A DNA stretch of 64,000 bases from Streptomyces gardneri (GTDB lineage: Bacteria > Actinomycetota > Actinomycetes > Streptomycetales > Streptomycetaceae): contig NZ_BJMN01000020.1 of NCBI RefSeq assembly GCF_006539185.1, positions 62,001 to 126,000 of the forward strand. Reading direction: 5' to 3'. The position numbers were made by a program, and so were the translations under genes. Within the stretch, counting starts at the first letter, position 1, and each line of letters begins with the position of its first letter. Below are positions 8,125 to 15,589 of the stretch, one piece after another. The notes under the pieces were generated by a model. The model was not told the origin of the DNA. It saw only the letters and a program-made list of their open reading frames with translations, and ran no database searches.

Positions 8125-8931
8125 ATGGTCTTCAAGCGTCTTCTGGGCATCGGCGGCGTACCGCTCGAAATAGACACGATCGTGCAGTCCGAGCCGGCAC
8201 TGCCGGGCGGCATCCTCACCGGGGAGGTCGTGGTCCGCGCCCCCGACCGGGACGTGGAGGTGAAGTCCATCAGCCTGCGCATCGCCGCCAACGTGTCGGT
8301 CGCGCACAAGGGGGACGGGGACGGGGAGCGCCAGGGCGATGTGTACGACTACCCCAGCGTGAGCGGCTGGTTCACGCTCAGGAAGGGCGAGGAGCGGCGG
8401 CTGCCCATCAAGCACCGGCTGAAGTGGGAGACCCCGCTGTCGGAGGTGCGGGGGCAGCAGCTCGGGGTCCACCTGGGACTGAACACCGAGGTCGAGGCCG
8501 AGGGCGTCAAGGCCCAGACGGACGACGACCCCGTCCGGATCACCGGTACGCCCCTGCACGAGGCCGTGTTCGACGCCTTCGCCGGCGAGGGGTACGCGCT
8601 GGAGGGGTCGCGCGTCTTCACGGGATACATCCCCCGTACCGAGTACCACGTCTATCTCGTGCAGGGATTCCTCCTCGTCGACCGGTCGGGGGGCGAGGGG
8701 CGGCCGAAGGAGCTGGAGTTGACCTTCCGCGCCAACCCGGTCGGCTGCGAGATCTACCTCCGCAGGGCCGCCCTCGGCACGCAGTACTGGGAGAAGAAGC
8801 CCCCGGCCCTCCGCTACGTGGCCGCCCACCACGACCTCGGCCGGGTGGACTTCGCAGAGGAGGTCCGGCGCTGGATCTCCGAGGTCACGGTCCTGGCCGG
8901 CAGCCACGCCGCCGGGGAGGACGAGGACTGA
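8125..8931 (+). CDS. Spo0M-like sporulation-control protein (arrestin fold)
   Basis: A 268-residue cytosolic protein of the SpoOM family, which has an arrestin-like beta-sandwich N-terminus (VFKRLLGIGGVPLEIDTIV, GGILTGEVVVRAP) and affects sporulation in Bacillus. Its biochemical role is unknown. It starts 18 nt after the RidA stop. A TAGCCT hexamer at 8113-8118 lies 6 nt before the ATG with no Shine-Dalgarno, so a separate leaderless transcript is likely. The C-terminal ~60 residues (VAAHHDLGRVDFAEEVRRWI) follow the family pattern. Confidence 0.87.
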   Translation: MVFKRLLGIGGVPLEIDTIVQSEPALPGGILTGEVVVRAPDRDVEVKSISLRIAANVSVAHKGDGDGERQGDVYDYPSVSGWFTLRKGEERRLPIKHRLKWETPLSEVRGQQLGVHLGLNTEVEAEGVKAQTDDDPVRITGTPLHEAVFDAFAGEGYALEGSRVFTGYIPRTEYHVYLVQGFLLVDRSGGEGRPKELELTFRANPVGCEIYLRRAALGTQYWEKKPPALRYVAAHHDLGRVDFAEEVRRWISEVTVLAGSHAAGEDED

Positions 8932-8957
8932 ACCGCCCGACGACCCGACGCCCGGCC

Positions 8958-9005
8958 GGGCACGCGCACGGCCGGGCACGCGCACGACCGGGCACGCGCA
9001 CGACC
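8958..9005. repeat. Three 16-bp tandem repeats
   Basis: Three head-to-tail copies of GGGCACGCGCACG[G/A]CC lie at 8958, 8974 and 8990 in the gap before the FG-GAP gene. The second and third copies are identical. They carry short self-complementary parts and may act as a spacer or weak terminator after the Spo0M gene; no function is claimed. Confidence 0.7.
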
Positions 9006-9110
9006 GGGTCGGTGAAAGGTTGTACGCGGAAGATCTTCTTTTCCGATTCCGGCGGGCTCTAGGATCCGGACGCTCCCGATCCTGTTCTGCTCGTCGCCCC
9101 AGGAGAAACC

Positions 9111-10754
9111 TTGCTCCAAACGCGCCGCCTCGCGGCCTGCGCGGCCCTCGCGCTCGGCGTGGGTCTGCTGTCCGTCGGCCCCACGTCACCGACGGCGGAC
9201 GCGGCCCCCGCCGCGACCCCGGCGAAGCCCCGCTTCGACCGGGACGGTGACGGCCGCAGCGACCGGGTCTACCGGTCGGCCGCCACCGGCGAGCTGCGGA
9301 TATCCCTGTCGAAGACCGGCACCAGCGCGCCGTTCGCGCTCAGCCACCCCGGCATGGAGATCCTGCCGGCGGACGACCTCACGGGAACCGCGACCCCGGA
9401 ACTGCTGACGCTCCATGCCGACGGCGGCCTCGTGCTGCGTCGCGGCGACAGCCCCACCTCCGCCGGCACGGCCGACTGGTCGGGATACGGCTGGCAGATC
9501 TACAACAAGGTCCTCGCCCCCGGCGACCTGACCGGCGACGGGCACCAGGACCTGCTGGCCCGCACCCCGGACGGCACGCTCTACCTGTACGCGGGGAAGG
9601 GCACGATCGACAACGGCGGCCCGTTCAGGACCCGCGCCAAGGTCGGTAACGGCTGGCAGGTCTACGACCAGCTCGTCGGCACCAACGACCTCGACGGCGA
9701 CGCGATCGCCGACATGGTCGCCAGGACGCCGGGCGGCGACCTCTACTTCTACAAGGGCACCGGCTCGGCCACCGTCCCCTTCAAGGCCCGCGTCCTGATC
9801 GGCGGCGGCTGGTACACGTACAACCAGATCATCGGCGCCGACGACCTCGACGGCGACGGCAGGGCCGACCTCCTGGCCCGCACGTACAGCGGCGAGTTCT
9901 ACCGGTACCTCTCCGTCGGCGGCGGCAAGTTCGGGACACGGACGTACTACGGGGGCGGCGGCCAGAGCCTCTCGTACTACCTCGGCCAGGGCGGCGTACC
10001 GGCGTACGGAAAGCACAACCTGTTCACCGTGAACGGCGCGGGCACCGCCTTCACCCACGGGACGCTGGCGGACGGCAGGCTCACCGCGGCCAGGCAGTAC
10101 GCCGGGGCCGGGGACTTCGCCTACCACTGGCCCACCGTCAACGGGTACGCCCTGGACGGGGTCGACCGGGCCAACGTGCTGACCGCCGACAACCGCGGCC
10201 TCATGATGTGGCGCGAGGAGGGCGGCAGCCCGCTCGGCCACCAGGTCGGCAGCGGCAGCGCCTACCTGAACTACCTGATCAAGGTCTCGCCCGGCGACGT
10301 CAACGGCGACAGCGAGGCCGACTTCGTCGGCATGGACCACCAGGGCGGCGTCTTCCTCCACCTGGGCCTGAAGAGTCACTCGCCCGCGTACCTCGGCCCG
10401 GCCGTGCGGATCGGCACGAACTGGTCGAGGGACATCCTGATCGGCCCCGGGGACGTCACGGGCGACGGCCGCCCCGACCTGGTCTCCCGGGAGGGCGAGG
10501 TCCTGTACGTGCACGCGGGCACCGGGTCCTCCACCGCTCCGTTCGCTCCGCGCGCCTACGTCGGCCACGGCTGGTATGCGTACGAGCACCTGGCCTCGCC
10601 CGGCGACATGGACGGCGACGGCCGGGCCGACCTGGTCGCCGTCACCCCGGGCGGTGACGTGTACCGCTACTCGGCCCGCGGCCTGCGCGGCGCGTACACG
10701 TTCTCCGCCCGCGTCAAGATCGCCTCGGGCTGGAAGTACGACCACGTCAGCTGA
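9111..10754 (+). CDS. Secreted FG-GAP/VCBS repeat protein
   Basis: A 547-residue exported protein. The signal peptide spans about residues 1-31 (MLQTRRLAACAALALGVG ... ADA). The rest is a seven-bladed-propeller type array with at least six calcium-binding loops of the form D-x-[DNT]-G-D-G-x-x-D, for example DLTGDGHQDLLART, DLDGDGRADLLART, DVTGDGRPDLVSRE and DMDGDGRADLVAVT. Such proteins bind ligands or carbohydrates outside the cell; no catalytic domain is visible. The TTG start at 9111 follows AGGAGA with good spacing. The 3' end is covered by a perfect palindrome. Confidence 0.85.
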   Translation: MLQTRRLAACAALALGVGLLSVGPTSPTADAAPAATPAKPRFDRDGDGRSDRVYRSAATGELRISLSKTGTSAPFALSHPGMEILPADDLTGTATPELLTLHADGGLVLRRGDSPTSAGTADWSGYGWQIYNKVLAPGDLTGDGHQDLLARTPDGTLYLYAGKGTIDNGGPFRTRAKVGNGWQVYDQLVGTNDLDGDAIADMVARTPGGDLYFYKGTGSATVPFKARVLIGGGWYTYNQIIGADDLDGDGRADLLARTYSGEFYRYLSVGGGKFGTRTYYGGGGQSLSYYLGQGGVPAYGKHNLFTVNGAGTAFTHGTLADGRLTAARQYAGAGDFAYHWPTVNGYALDGVDRANVLTADNRGLMMWREEGGSPLGHQVGSGSAYLNYLIKVSPGDVNGDSEADFVGMDHQGGVFLHLGLKSHSPAYLGPAVRIGTNWSRDILIGPGDVTGDGRPDLVSREGEVLYVHAGTGSSTAPFAPRAYVGHGWYAYEHLASPGDMDGDGRADLVAVTPGGDVYRYSARGLRGAYTFSARVKIASGWKYDHVS

Positions 10755-10762
10755 CGTGGTCG
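10739..10762. terminator. 24-bp perfect palindrome across the FG-GAP stop codon
   Basis: CGACCACGTCAG and CTGACGTGGTCG are exact inverted arms with no spacer. They span the stop codon of the FG-GAP gene and sit 17 nt from the end of the convergent acyl-CoA dehydrogenase gene. It is probably a bidirectional terminator. Confidence 0.6.
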
Positions 10763-10778
10763 CGGCGGGCTGCCCGGG

Positions 10779-11912
10779 TCAGTACGACTTGGGCAGCCCC
10801 AGCGTCTGGTGCGACACGAAGTTGAGGATCATCTCCCGGCTGACCGGGGCGATCCGGGCCACGCGGGCCGCGGTGACCAGGCGGGCGAGCCCGAACTCCT
10901 TCGTGAGGCCGTTGCCGCCGAGGGTGTGGACCGAGGTGTCGACCGCCCGCACACAGGCCTCCGCCGCCGCGTACTTCGCCATGTTGGCGGCCTCGCCCGC
11001 GCCCATGTCGTCGCCCGCGTCGTAGAGATGGGCCGCCTTCGCCATCATCAGGCGGGCCAGTTCGAGCTCGATGTGGGCCTGCGCGAGGGGGTGCGCGATG
11101 GCCTGGTGGGCGCCGATCGGCGCCTTCCAGACCTGGCGCTCCTTCGCGTACTTCACGGCCTGGGCGAGGGCGTACCGCCCCATGCCGATCGCGAAGGCCG
11201 CCGTCATGATCCGCTCCGGGTTGAGGCCGGCGAAGAGCTGGAGCAGGCCCGCGTCCTCGTCGCCGACGAGCGCCTCCGCCGGCAGGTGCACGTCGTCGAG
11301 GGTCAGCTCGAACTGCTTCTCGTTGGCGTCGAGTTCCATCTCGATGTGGCGTCGACCGAAGCCCGGGGCGTCGCGCGGGACGATGAAGAGACAGGGCTTG
11401 AGGCTGCCCGTGCGGGCGTCGGACGTGCGGCCCACGATCAGGGTCGCGTCGGCGATGTCGACGCCCGAGACGAAGACCTTGCGGCCGTTGAGGACCCAGC
11501 CCTCCTCGGTGCGGGTCGCGGTCGTCGTGATGCGGTGCGAGTTGGAGCCCGCGTCGGGTTCCGTGATGCCGAAGGCCATCGTCTTCGAGCCGTCCGCGAG
11601 GCCCGGGAGCCAGGCCCGCTTCTGCTCGTCCGTACCGAAGCGGGCGATGACCGTGCCGCAGATCGCGGGCGAGACGACCATCATGAGGAGCGGGGCCCCG
11701 GCGGCGCCCGCCTCCTCCAGGACGACCGACAGCTCGGCCATGCCGCCTCCCCCGCCCCCGTACTCCTCGGGCAGGTTCACCCCGAGGTAGCCGAGCTTCC
11801 CCGCCTCGGCCCACAGGGCGGCCCGGTCGAAGCCGGGGCCGTGCCGGTGACCGAGGGCGGAGACGGCGGATCGGAGTGCGGACAGCTCTTCGGTCTCGAT
11901 GAGGGTGCTCAT
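10779..11912 (-). CDS. Acyl-CoA dehydrogenase
   Basis: A 377-residue FAD flavoenzyme oxidising an acyl-CoA to the 2-enoyl-CoA. The family layout is intact: N-terminal helical domain (LGYLGVNLPEEYGGGG), the beta-domain segment MAFGITEPDAGSNSHRI that packs on FAD, and the C-terminal helical segment ending near HTLGGNGLTKEF. It is the last gene of the five-gene operon. Its ATG overlaps the biotin carboxylase stop (ATGA), with GGAGGA 9 nt upstream. Context points to a branched-chain or terpenoid acyl-CoA as substrate (isovaleryl-, citronellyl- or similar), by analogy with Liu/Atu pathways; this is inferred. Confidence 0.9.
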   Translation of the reverse strand: MSTLIETEELSALRSAVSALGHRHGPGFDRAALWAEAGKLGYLGVNLPEEYGGGGGGMAELSVVLEEAGAAGAPLLMMVVSPAICGTVIARFGTDEQKRAWLPGLADGSKTMAFGITEPDAGSNSHRITTTATRTEEGWVLNGRKVFVSGVDIADATLIVGRTSDARTGSLKPCLFIVPRDAPGFGRRHIEMELDANEKQFELTLDDVHLPAEALVGDEDAGLLQLFAGLNPERIMTAAFAIGMGRYALAQAVKYAKERQVWKAPIGAHQAIAHPLAQAHIELELARLMMAKAAHLYDAGDDMGAGEAANMAKYAAAEACVRAVDTSVHTLGGNGLTKEFGLARLVTAARVARIAPVSREMILNFVSHQTLGLPKSY

Positions 11913-13792
11913 ACGGGGTCTTCCTCCGTTGCTTCGGTCTGTACGACGGCGAGCAGGGCACCGACCTCGACCTGGCGGCCGGGGGCGGCGTGGAGCGCGG
12001 TGAGCGTGCCGGAGGCGGGAGCGGTGACGCGGTGCTCCATCTTCATGGCCTCCAGCCAGAGGAGCGGCTGCCCGGCGGCGACCCGGTCGCCGACGGCGAG
12101 GCCGTCCGCGAGCCGGACGACGGTGCCGGGCATGGGGGCGAGCAGCGAGCCGGGCTCCCGCTGGTCGGCGGGGTCGGGGAAGCGGGGGCGGGGGGTGAGG
12201 CGGTGGGGGCCCGCGTGGACGGTCCCGTCCTCGTACGCGGTGACGTCGACGTCCCGGACGACTCCGCCCACTTCCAGGCGTACGCGGTCGGGCCCCGCCG
12301 ACACCACCCGCACCCCCTCGGGCAGGGTCACCTCGTAGCCGCCGTCGCGGGTCGGCCGATAGCGGATCTCGGTGTCGCCGTACGCCCTCGTCTCGTCCTG
12401 GGAGCGGAGGTTGCGCCAACCGCCCCCGAAGCGCGCGCGGTTGGCGCTCGCCTCGGCGAGTGCGGCGGCGACGGCCGCGTACTCCGCGCCCTCGGGGGCG
12501 ACGGTCAGGGCGGTGAGGTTCCGCTCGTAGAAGCCGGTGTCCAGCCTCTCCGCCGCGGCGTACTCGGGGTGGCGCAGCGAGGCGACGAGCAGCTCCCTGT
12601 TGGTGGCGGGGCCGTGGATCCGGGTCCGCTCCAGGGCGTGGGCGAGCTTGCGGACGGCCTCGGCGCGGGTGGGGGCGTGGACGACGACCTTCGCGAGCAT
12701 CGCGTCGTAGTGGATGCCGACCTCGTCCCCGGAGACGTATCCCGTGTCGACCCGGACGCGGCCCTCGCGGGGGACCTCGAAGCGGTGCAGGACGCCCGTC
12801 TGGGGCGCCCAGCCCCGGGCCGGGTCCTCGGCGTAGAGGCGGGCCTCGATCGCGTGGCCGCTCGGGGCCGGGGGCTCCGGGGGCAGCGCCTCGCCCTGTG
12901 CGACGGCGAGCTGGAGGGCGACCAGGTCGACCCCGTACACCTCCTCCGTCACCGGGTGCTCGACCTGGAGCCGGGTGTTCATCTCCAGGAAGTGCGCCCG
13001 GCCGTCCGCCACCAGGAACTCGACGGTGCCCGCGCCGACGTAGCCGACGGCCTCCGCCGCGCGGACGGCGGTGTCGCGGAGGGATGCCCGCAGCTCGTCC
13101 GGCAGACCGGGCGCCGGGGCCTCCTCGATCACCTTCTGGTGGCGGCGCTGGAGGGAGCAGTCGCGGGTGCCGAGCGCCCAGACCGTGCCGTGGGTGTCGG
13201 CGAGGACCTGCACCTCCACGTGCCGGCCGTTCTCCACGTACGGCTCGACGAACACCTCGCCGTCCCCGAAGGCGCTCGCGGCCTCGGCAGACGCGGCCTT
13301 CAACTCCTCCGGCAGCGCCGCCAGTTCCCGGACGATCCGCATGCCCCGGCCGCCGCCGCCCGCCGCCGCCTTCACCAGGACGGGCAGGTCGGCCTCGGTC
13401 ACGTCCGCCAGGGGGGCGATGCCCAGGAGCTCCTTCGCCCGGGTCTTCGAGGCCATCGCCTCGATCGCCTCGGGCGGCGGGCCGATCCAGACGAGGCCGG
13501 CGTCCGTCACGGCCCGCGCGAAGTCGGCGTTCTCGGAGAGGAAGCCGTAGCCGGGGTGGACGGCGTCGGCGCCCGCCGCGAGCGCCGCCTTCACGACGAG
13601 GTCGCCGCGCAGGTACGTCTCCGAGGGCGCCGCCCCCGGCAGGCGTACGGCCGCGTCGGCCTCGCGGACGTGCAGGGCGCCGGCGTCCGCGTCGGAGTAC
13701 ACGGCGACGGTGGAGATGCCCAGCTCACGGCAGGTGCGGAAGACCCGGCAGGCGATCTCGCCGCGGTTCGCGACCAGTACGGTCGAAATCAT
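11909..13792 (-). CDS. Acyl-CoA carboxylase alpha subunit (biotin carboxylase + BCCP)
   Basis: A 627-residue biotin-dependent enzyme subunit. The N-terminal biotin carboxylase domain (VLVANRGEIACRVFRTCREL; ATP-grasp loop KAAAGGGGRGMRIV; VEFLVADGRAHFLEMNTRLQ) is followed by a C-terminal carrier domain with the biotinylation motif EAMKMEH (K584). It loads biotin with CO2 from bicarbonate for the beta subunit encoded just upstream. The ATG at 13792 has AGGG 5 nt upstream; a GTG overlapping the previous stop at 13804 is an alternative. Probable substrates are methylcrotonyl- or geranyl-CoA rather than acetyl/propionyl-CoA, judging from the AtuA and dehydrogenase neighbours. Confidence 0.92.
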   Translation of the reverse strand: MISTVLVANRGEIACRVFRTCRELGISTVAVYSDADAGALHVREADAAVRLPGAAPSETYLRGDLVVKAALAAGADAVHPGYGFLSENADFARAVTDAGLVWIGPPPEAIEAMASKTRAKELLGIAPLADVTEADLPVLVKAAAGGGGRGMRIVRELAALPEELKAASAEAASAFGDGEVFVEPYVENGRHVEVQVLADTHGTVWALGTRDCSLQRRHQKVIEEAPAPGLPDELRASLRDTAVRAAEAVGYVGAGTVEFLVADGRAHFLEMNTRLQVEHPVTEEVYGVDLVALQLAVAQGEALPPEPPAPSGHAIEARLYAEDPARGWAPQTGVLHRFEVPREGRVRVDTGYVSGDEVGIHYDAMLAKVVVHAPTRAEAVRKLAHALERTRIHGPATNRELLVASLRHPEYAAAERLDTGFYERNLTALTVAPEGAEYAAVAAALAEASANRARFGGGWRNLRSQDETRAYGDTEIRYRPTRDGGYEVTLPEGVRVVSAGPDRVRLEVGGVVRDVDVTAYEDGTVHAGPHRLTPRPRFPDPADQREPGSLLAPMPGTVVRLADGLAVGDRVAAGQPLLWLEAMKMEHRVTAPASGTLTALHAAPGRQVEVGALLAVVQTEATEEDPV

Positions 13793-13800
13793 CAGAGCCC

Positions 13801-15399
13801 TCACATTCGGAAGACGCCGAAGCCGCCGCGCGCGCCCTCGACCGGTGCCGTGTGGATCGCGGACAGGCACAGCCCGAGGACCGTGCGGGTGTCGCGGGGG
13901 TCGATGACCCCGTCGTCGTACAGCCGCCCCGAGAGGAACATCGGGAGGGACTCCGACTCGATCTGCGCCTCGACGAGCGCGCGGAGACCGGCGTCGGCCT
14001 CGTCGTCGTACGGCTGCCCCTTCGCGGCCGCGGACGCCCGCGCCACGATCGACAGGACGCCGGCGAGCTGCTGCGGGCCCATGACGGCGGACTTCGCGCT
14101 GGGCCAGGCGAAGAGGAAGCGGGGATCGTACGCCCGGCCGCACATGCCGTAGTGCCCGGCGCCGTACGAGGCGCCCATGAGGACGGAGAGGTGCGGGACG
14201 CGCGAGTTCGCGACGGCGTTGATCATCATCGCGCCGTGCTTGATGATGCCGCCCTGCTCGTACTCCTTGCCGACCATGTAGCCGGTGGTGTTGTGGAGGA
14301 AGAGGAGCGGGATGTCGCGCTGGTTGGCGAGCTGGATGAACTGCGCCGCCTTCTGCGACTCGGCGGAGAACAGCACGCCCTGCGCGTTGGCGAGGATGCC
14401 GACCGGATAGCCGTGCAGCCGCGCCCAGCCGGTCGTCAGGGACGTCCCGTAGAGGGGCTTGAACTCGTCGAAGTCGGAGCCGTCGACGATCCGGGCGATC
14501 ACCTCGCGCGGGTCGAAGGGCGTCTTGAGGTCGCCGGGCACGATGCCGAGGAGCTCGTCCTCGTCGTACGTGGGCGGCGCCGCGAGCGGCGGATCGGCCT
14601 GCGCCTTGCGGTGGTTGAGGCGGGCGACGATCCGGCGGGCCTGGCGGATCGCGTCCGTCTCGTCGACGGCGTAGTGGTCGGCCAGGCCGGAGGTCCGCGC
14701 GTGCATCTCGGCGCCGCCGAGGGACTCGTCGTCGCTCTCCTCGCCCGTCGCCATCTTCACGAGCGGCGGGCCGCCGAGGAAGACCTTCGACCGCTCCTTG
14801 ATCATCACGGTGTGGTCGGACATGCCGGGGACGTACGCGCCGCCGGCCGTCGAGTTGCCGAAGACGACCGCGACGGTCGGGATGCCGGCGGCGGAGAGAC
14901 GCGTGAGGTCGCGGAAGAGCGCCCCGCCCGGGATGAAGATCTCCTTCTGGGAGGGCAGGTCGGCGCCGCCCGACTCGACCAGCGAGACGACCGGGAGCCG
15001 GTTGGCGAACGCGATCTCGTTGGCCCGCAGGGCCTTCTTCAGCGTCCACGGGTTGGAGGCGCCGCCGCGCACGGTCGGGTCGTTGGCCGTGATCAGGCAC
15101 TCGACGCCCTCGACGACCCCGATGCCGGTGACGAGCGAGGCGCCCACCTGGTAGTCGCTGCCCCAGGCGGCGAGCGGCGACAGCTCCAGGAAGGGGCTGT
15201 CGGGGTCGACGAGCAGCTCGATGCGCTCGCGGGCGAGGAGCTTGCCGCGCCCCCGGTGCCGGGCGGTGTACTTCTCGCCGCCGCCCGCGAGGGCCTTGGC
15301 GTGCTCGGCGTCGAGGGCGGCGAGCTTGTCGAGCATCGCGGAGCGGTGCTCTCGGTACTCGGGTCCGCCGGTGTCGAGGGCGGAAGTGATGAAGGTCAC
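13801..15399 (-). CDS. Acyl-CoA carboxylase beta subunit (carboxyltransferase)
   Basis: A 532-residue carboxyltransferase with the crotonase-like N and C halves (RGRGKLLARERIELLVDPDS; GGASNPWTLKKALRANE; FLHNTTGYMVGKEYEQGG; GASYGAGHYGMCGRAYDPRF). It transfers carboxylate from carboxybiotin to an acyl-CoA; the layout fits the methylcrotonyl/geranyl-CoA carboxylase branch. GTG at 15399 is chosen because AGGAAG lies 6 nt upstream and family members begin near TSALDT. A TTG at 15450 would add 17 residues, including a TTA codon. The GTG overlaps the stop of a 20-codon ORF, so translation is probably coupled to it. Confidence 0.88.
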   Translation of the reverse strand: MTFITSALDTGGPEYREHRSAMLDKLAALDAEHAKALAGGGEKYTARHRGRGKLLARERIELLVDPDSPFLELSPLAAWGSDYQVGASLVTGIGVVEGVECLITANDPTVRGGASNPWTLKKALRANEIAFANRLPVVSLVESGGADLPSQKEIFIPGGALFRDLTRLSAAGIPTVAVVFGNSTAGGAYVPGMSDHTVMIKERSKVFLGGPPLVKMATGEESDDESLGGAEMHARTSGLADHYAVDETDAIRQARRIVARLNHRKAQADPPLAAPPTYDEDELLGIVPGDLKTPFDPREVIARIVDGSDFDEFKPLYGTSLTTGWARLHGYPVGILANAQGVLFSAESQKAAQFIQLANQRDIPLLFLHNTTGYMVGKEYEQGGIIKHGAMMINAVANSRVPHLSVLMGASYGAGHYGMCGRAYDPRFLFAWPSAKSAVMGPQQLAGVLSIVARASAAAKGQPYDDEADAGLRALVEAQIESESLPMFLSGRLYDDGVIDPRDTRTVLGLCLSAIHTAPVEGARGGFGVFRM

Positions 15400-15458
15400 G
15401 AGACTTCCTGCGCCCGATGGTAAAGTCGCGGCGTGCTTCGCGAGAACCAAGCTGGCAC
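15396..15458 (-). CDS. 20-codon ORF coupled to the carboxyltransferase gene
   Basis: A GTG at 15458 sits 5 nt after a perfect GAGGAGG and opens a 20-residue frame (VPAWFSRSTPRLYHRAQEVS). Its TGA overlaps the GTG start of the carboxyltransferase gene. The strong ribosome site and stop/start overlap suggest a leader or coupling peptide rather than a chance frame, but no homologue is known to me. Alternatively the strong Shine-Dalgarno could serve a longer carboxyltransferase beginning at the TTG 15450, although its spacing (13 nt) is poor. Confidence 0.4.
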   Translation of the reverse strand: MPAWFSRSTPRLYHRAQEVS

Positions 15459-15589
15459 AACAACCTCCTCGTTTGGGGAAATCGGGCTGGTTCCAACCCG
15501 ACTGGTGCTGATCGCGTCAGACTCGGACGCTTGCTGAGCATCCGAGCAGCGTGAGCCAGGAATCTCCCTCGCTTGCCGAGGGAGAGGGT
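15459..15589 (-). promoter_or_regulatory. Structured intercistronic region before the carboxyltransferase
   Basis: The gap between the AtuA-like stop and the coupled ORF holds three hairpins on the minus strand. The first is a perfect 8-bp stem CTCCCTCG/CGAGGGAG (15564-15584) five bases after the stop. The second has arms TCCGA and TCGGA (15523-15545). The third, at 15481-15502, is terminator-like, with arms TCGGGTTGG and CCAGCCCGA followed by TTTCC. This is unusual in an operon whose other genes overlap or lie within 8 nt. It could attenuate or process the message between the AtuA and carboxylase parts. Confidence 0.45.

Noticed and set aside
11990..15423. Several antisense frames of 500-840 codons opposite the carboxylase genes
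   Set aside because: They have the usual Arg/Gly/Val shadow composition, and the minus-strand frames contain complete enzyme motifs.
15400..15450. Longer start (TTG 15450) for the carboxyltransferase, with a TTA codon
   Set aside because: Ribosome-site spacing is 13 nt, the extra residues are not family-like, and GTG 15399 has its own AGGAAG. Kept only as an alternative, so I do not count that TTA as a bldA signal.
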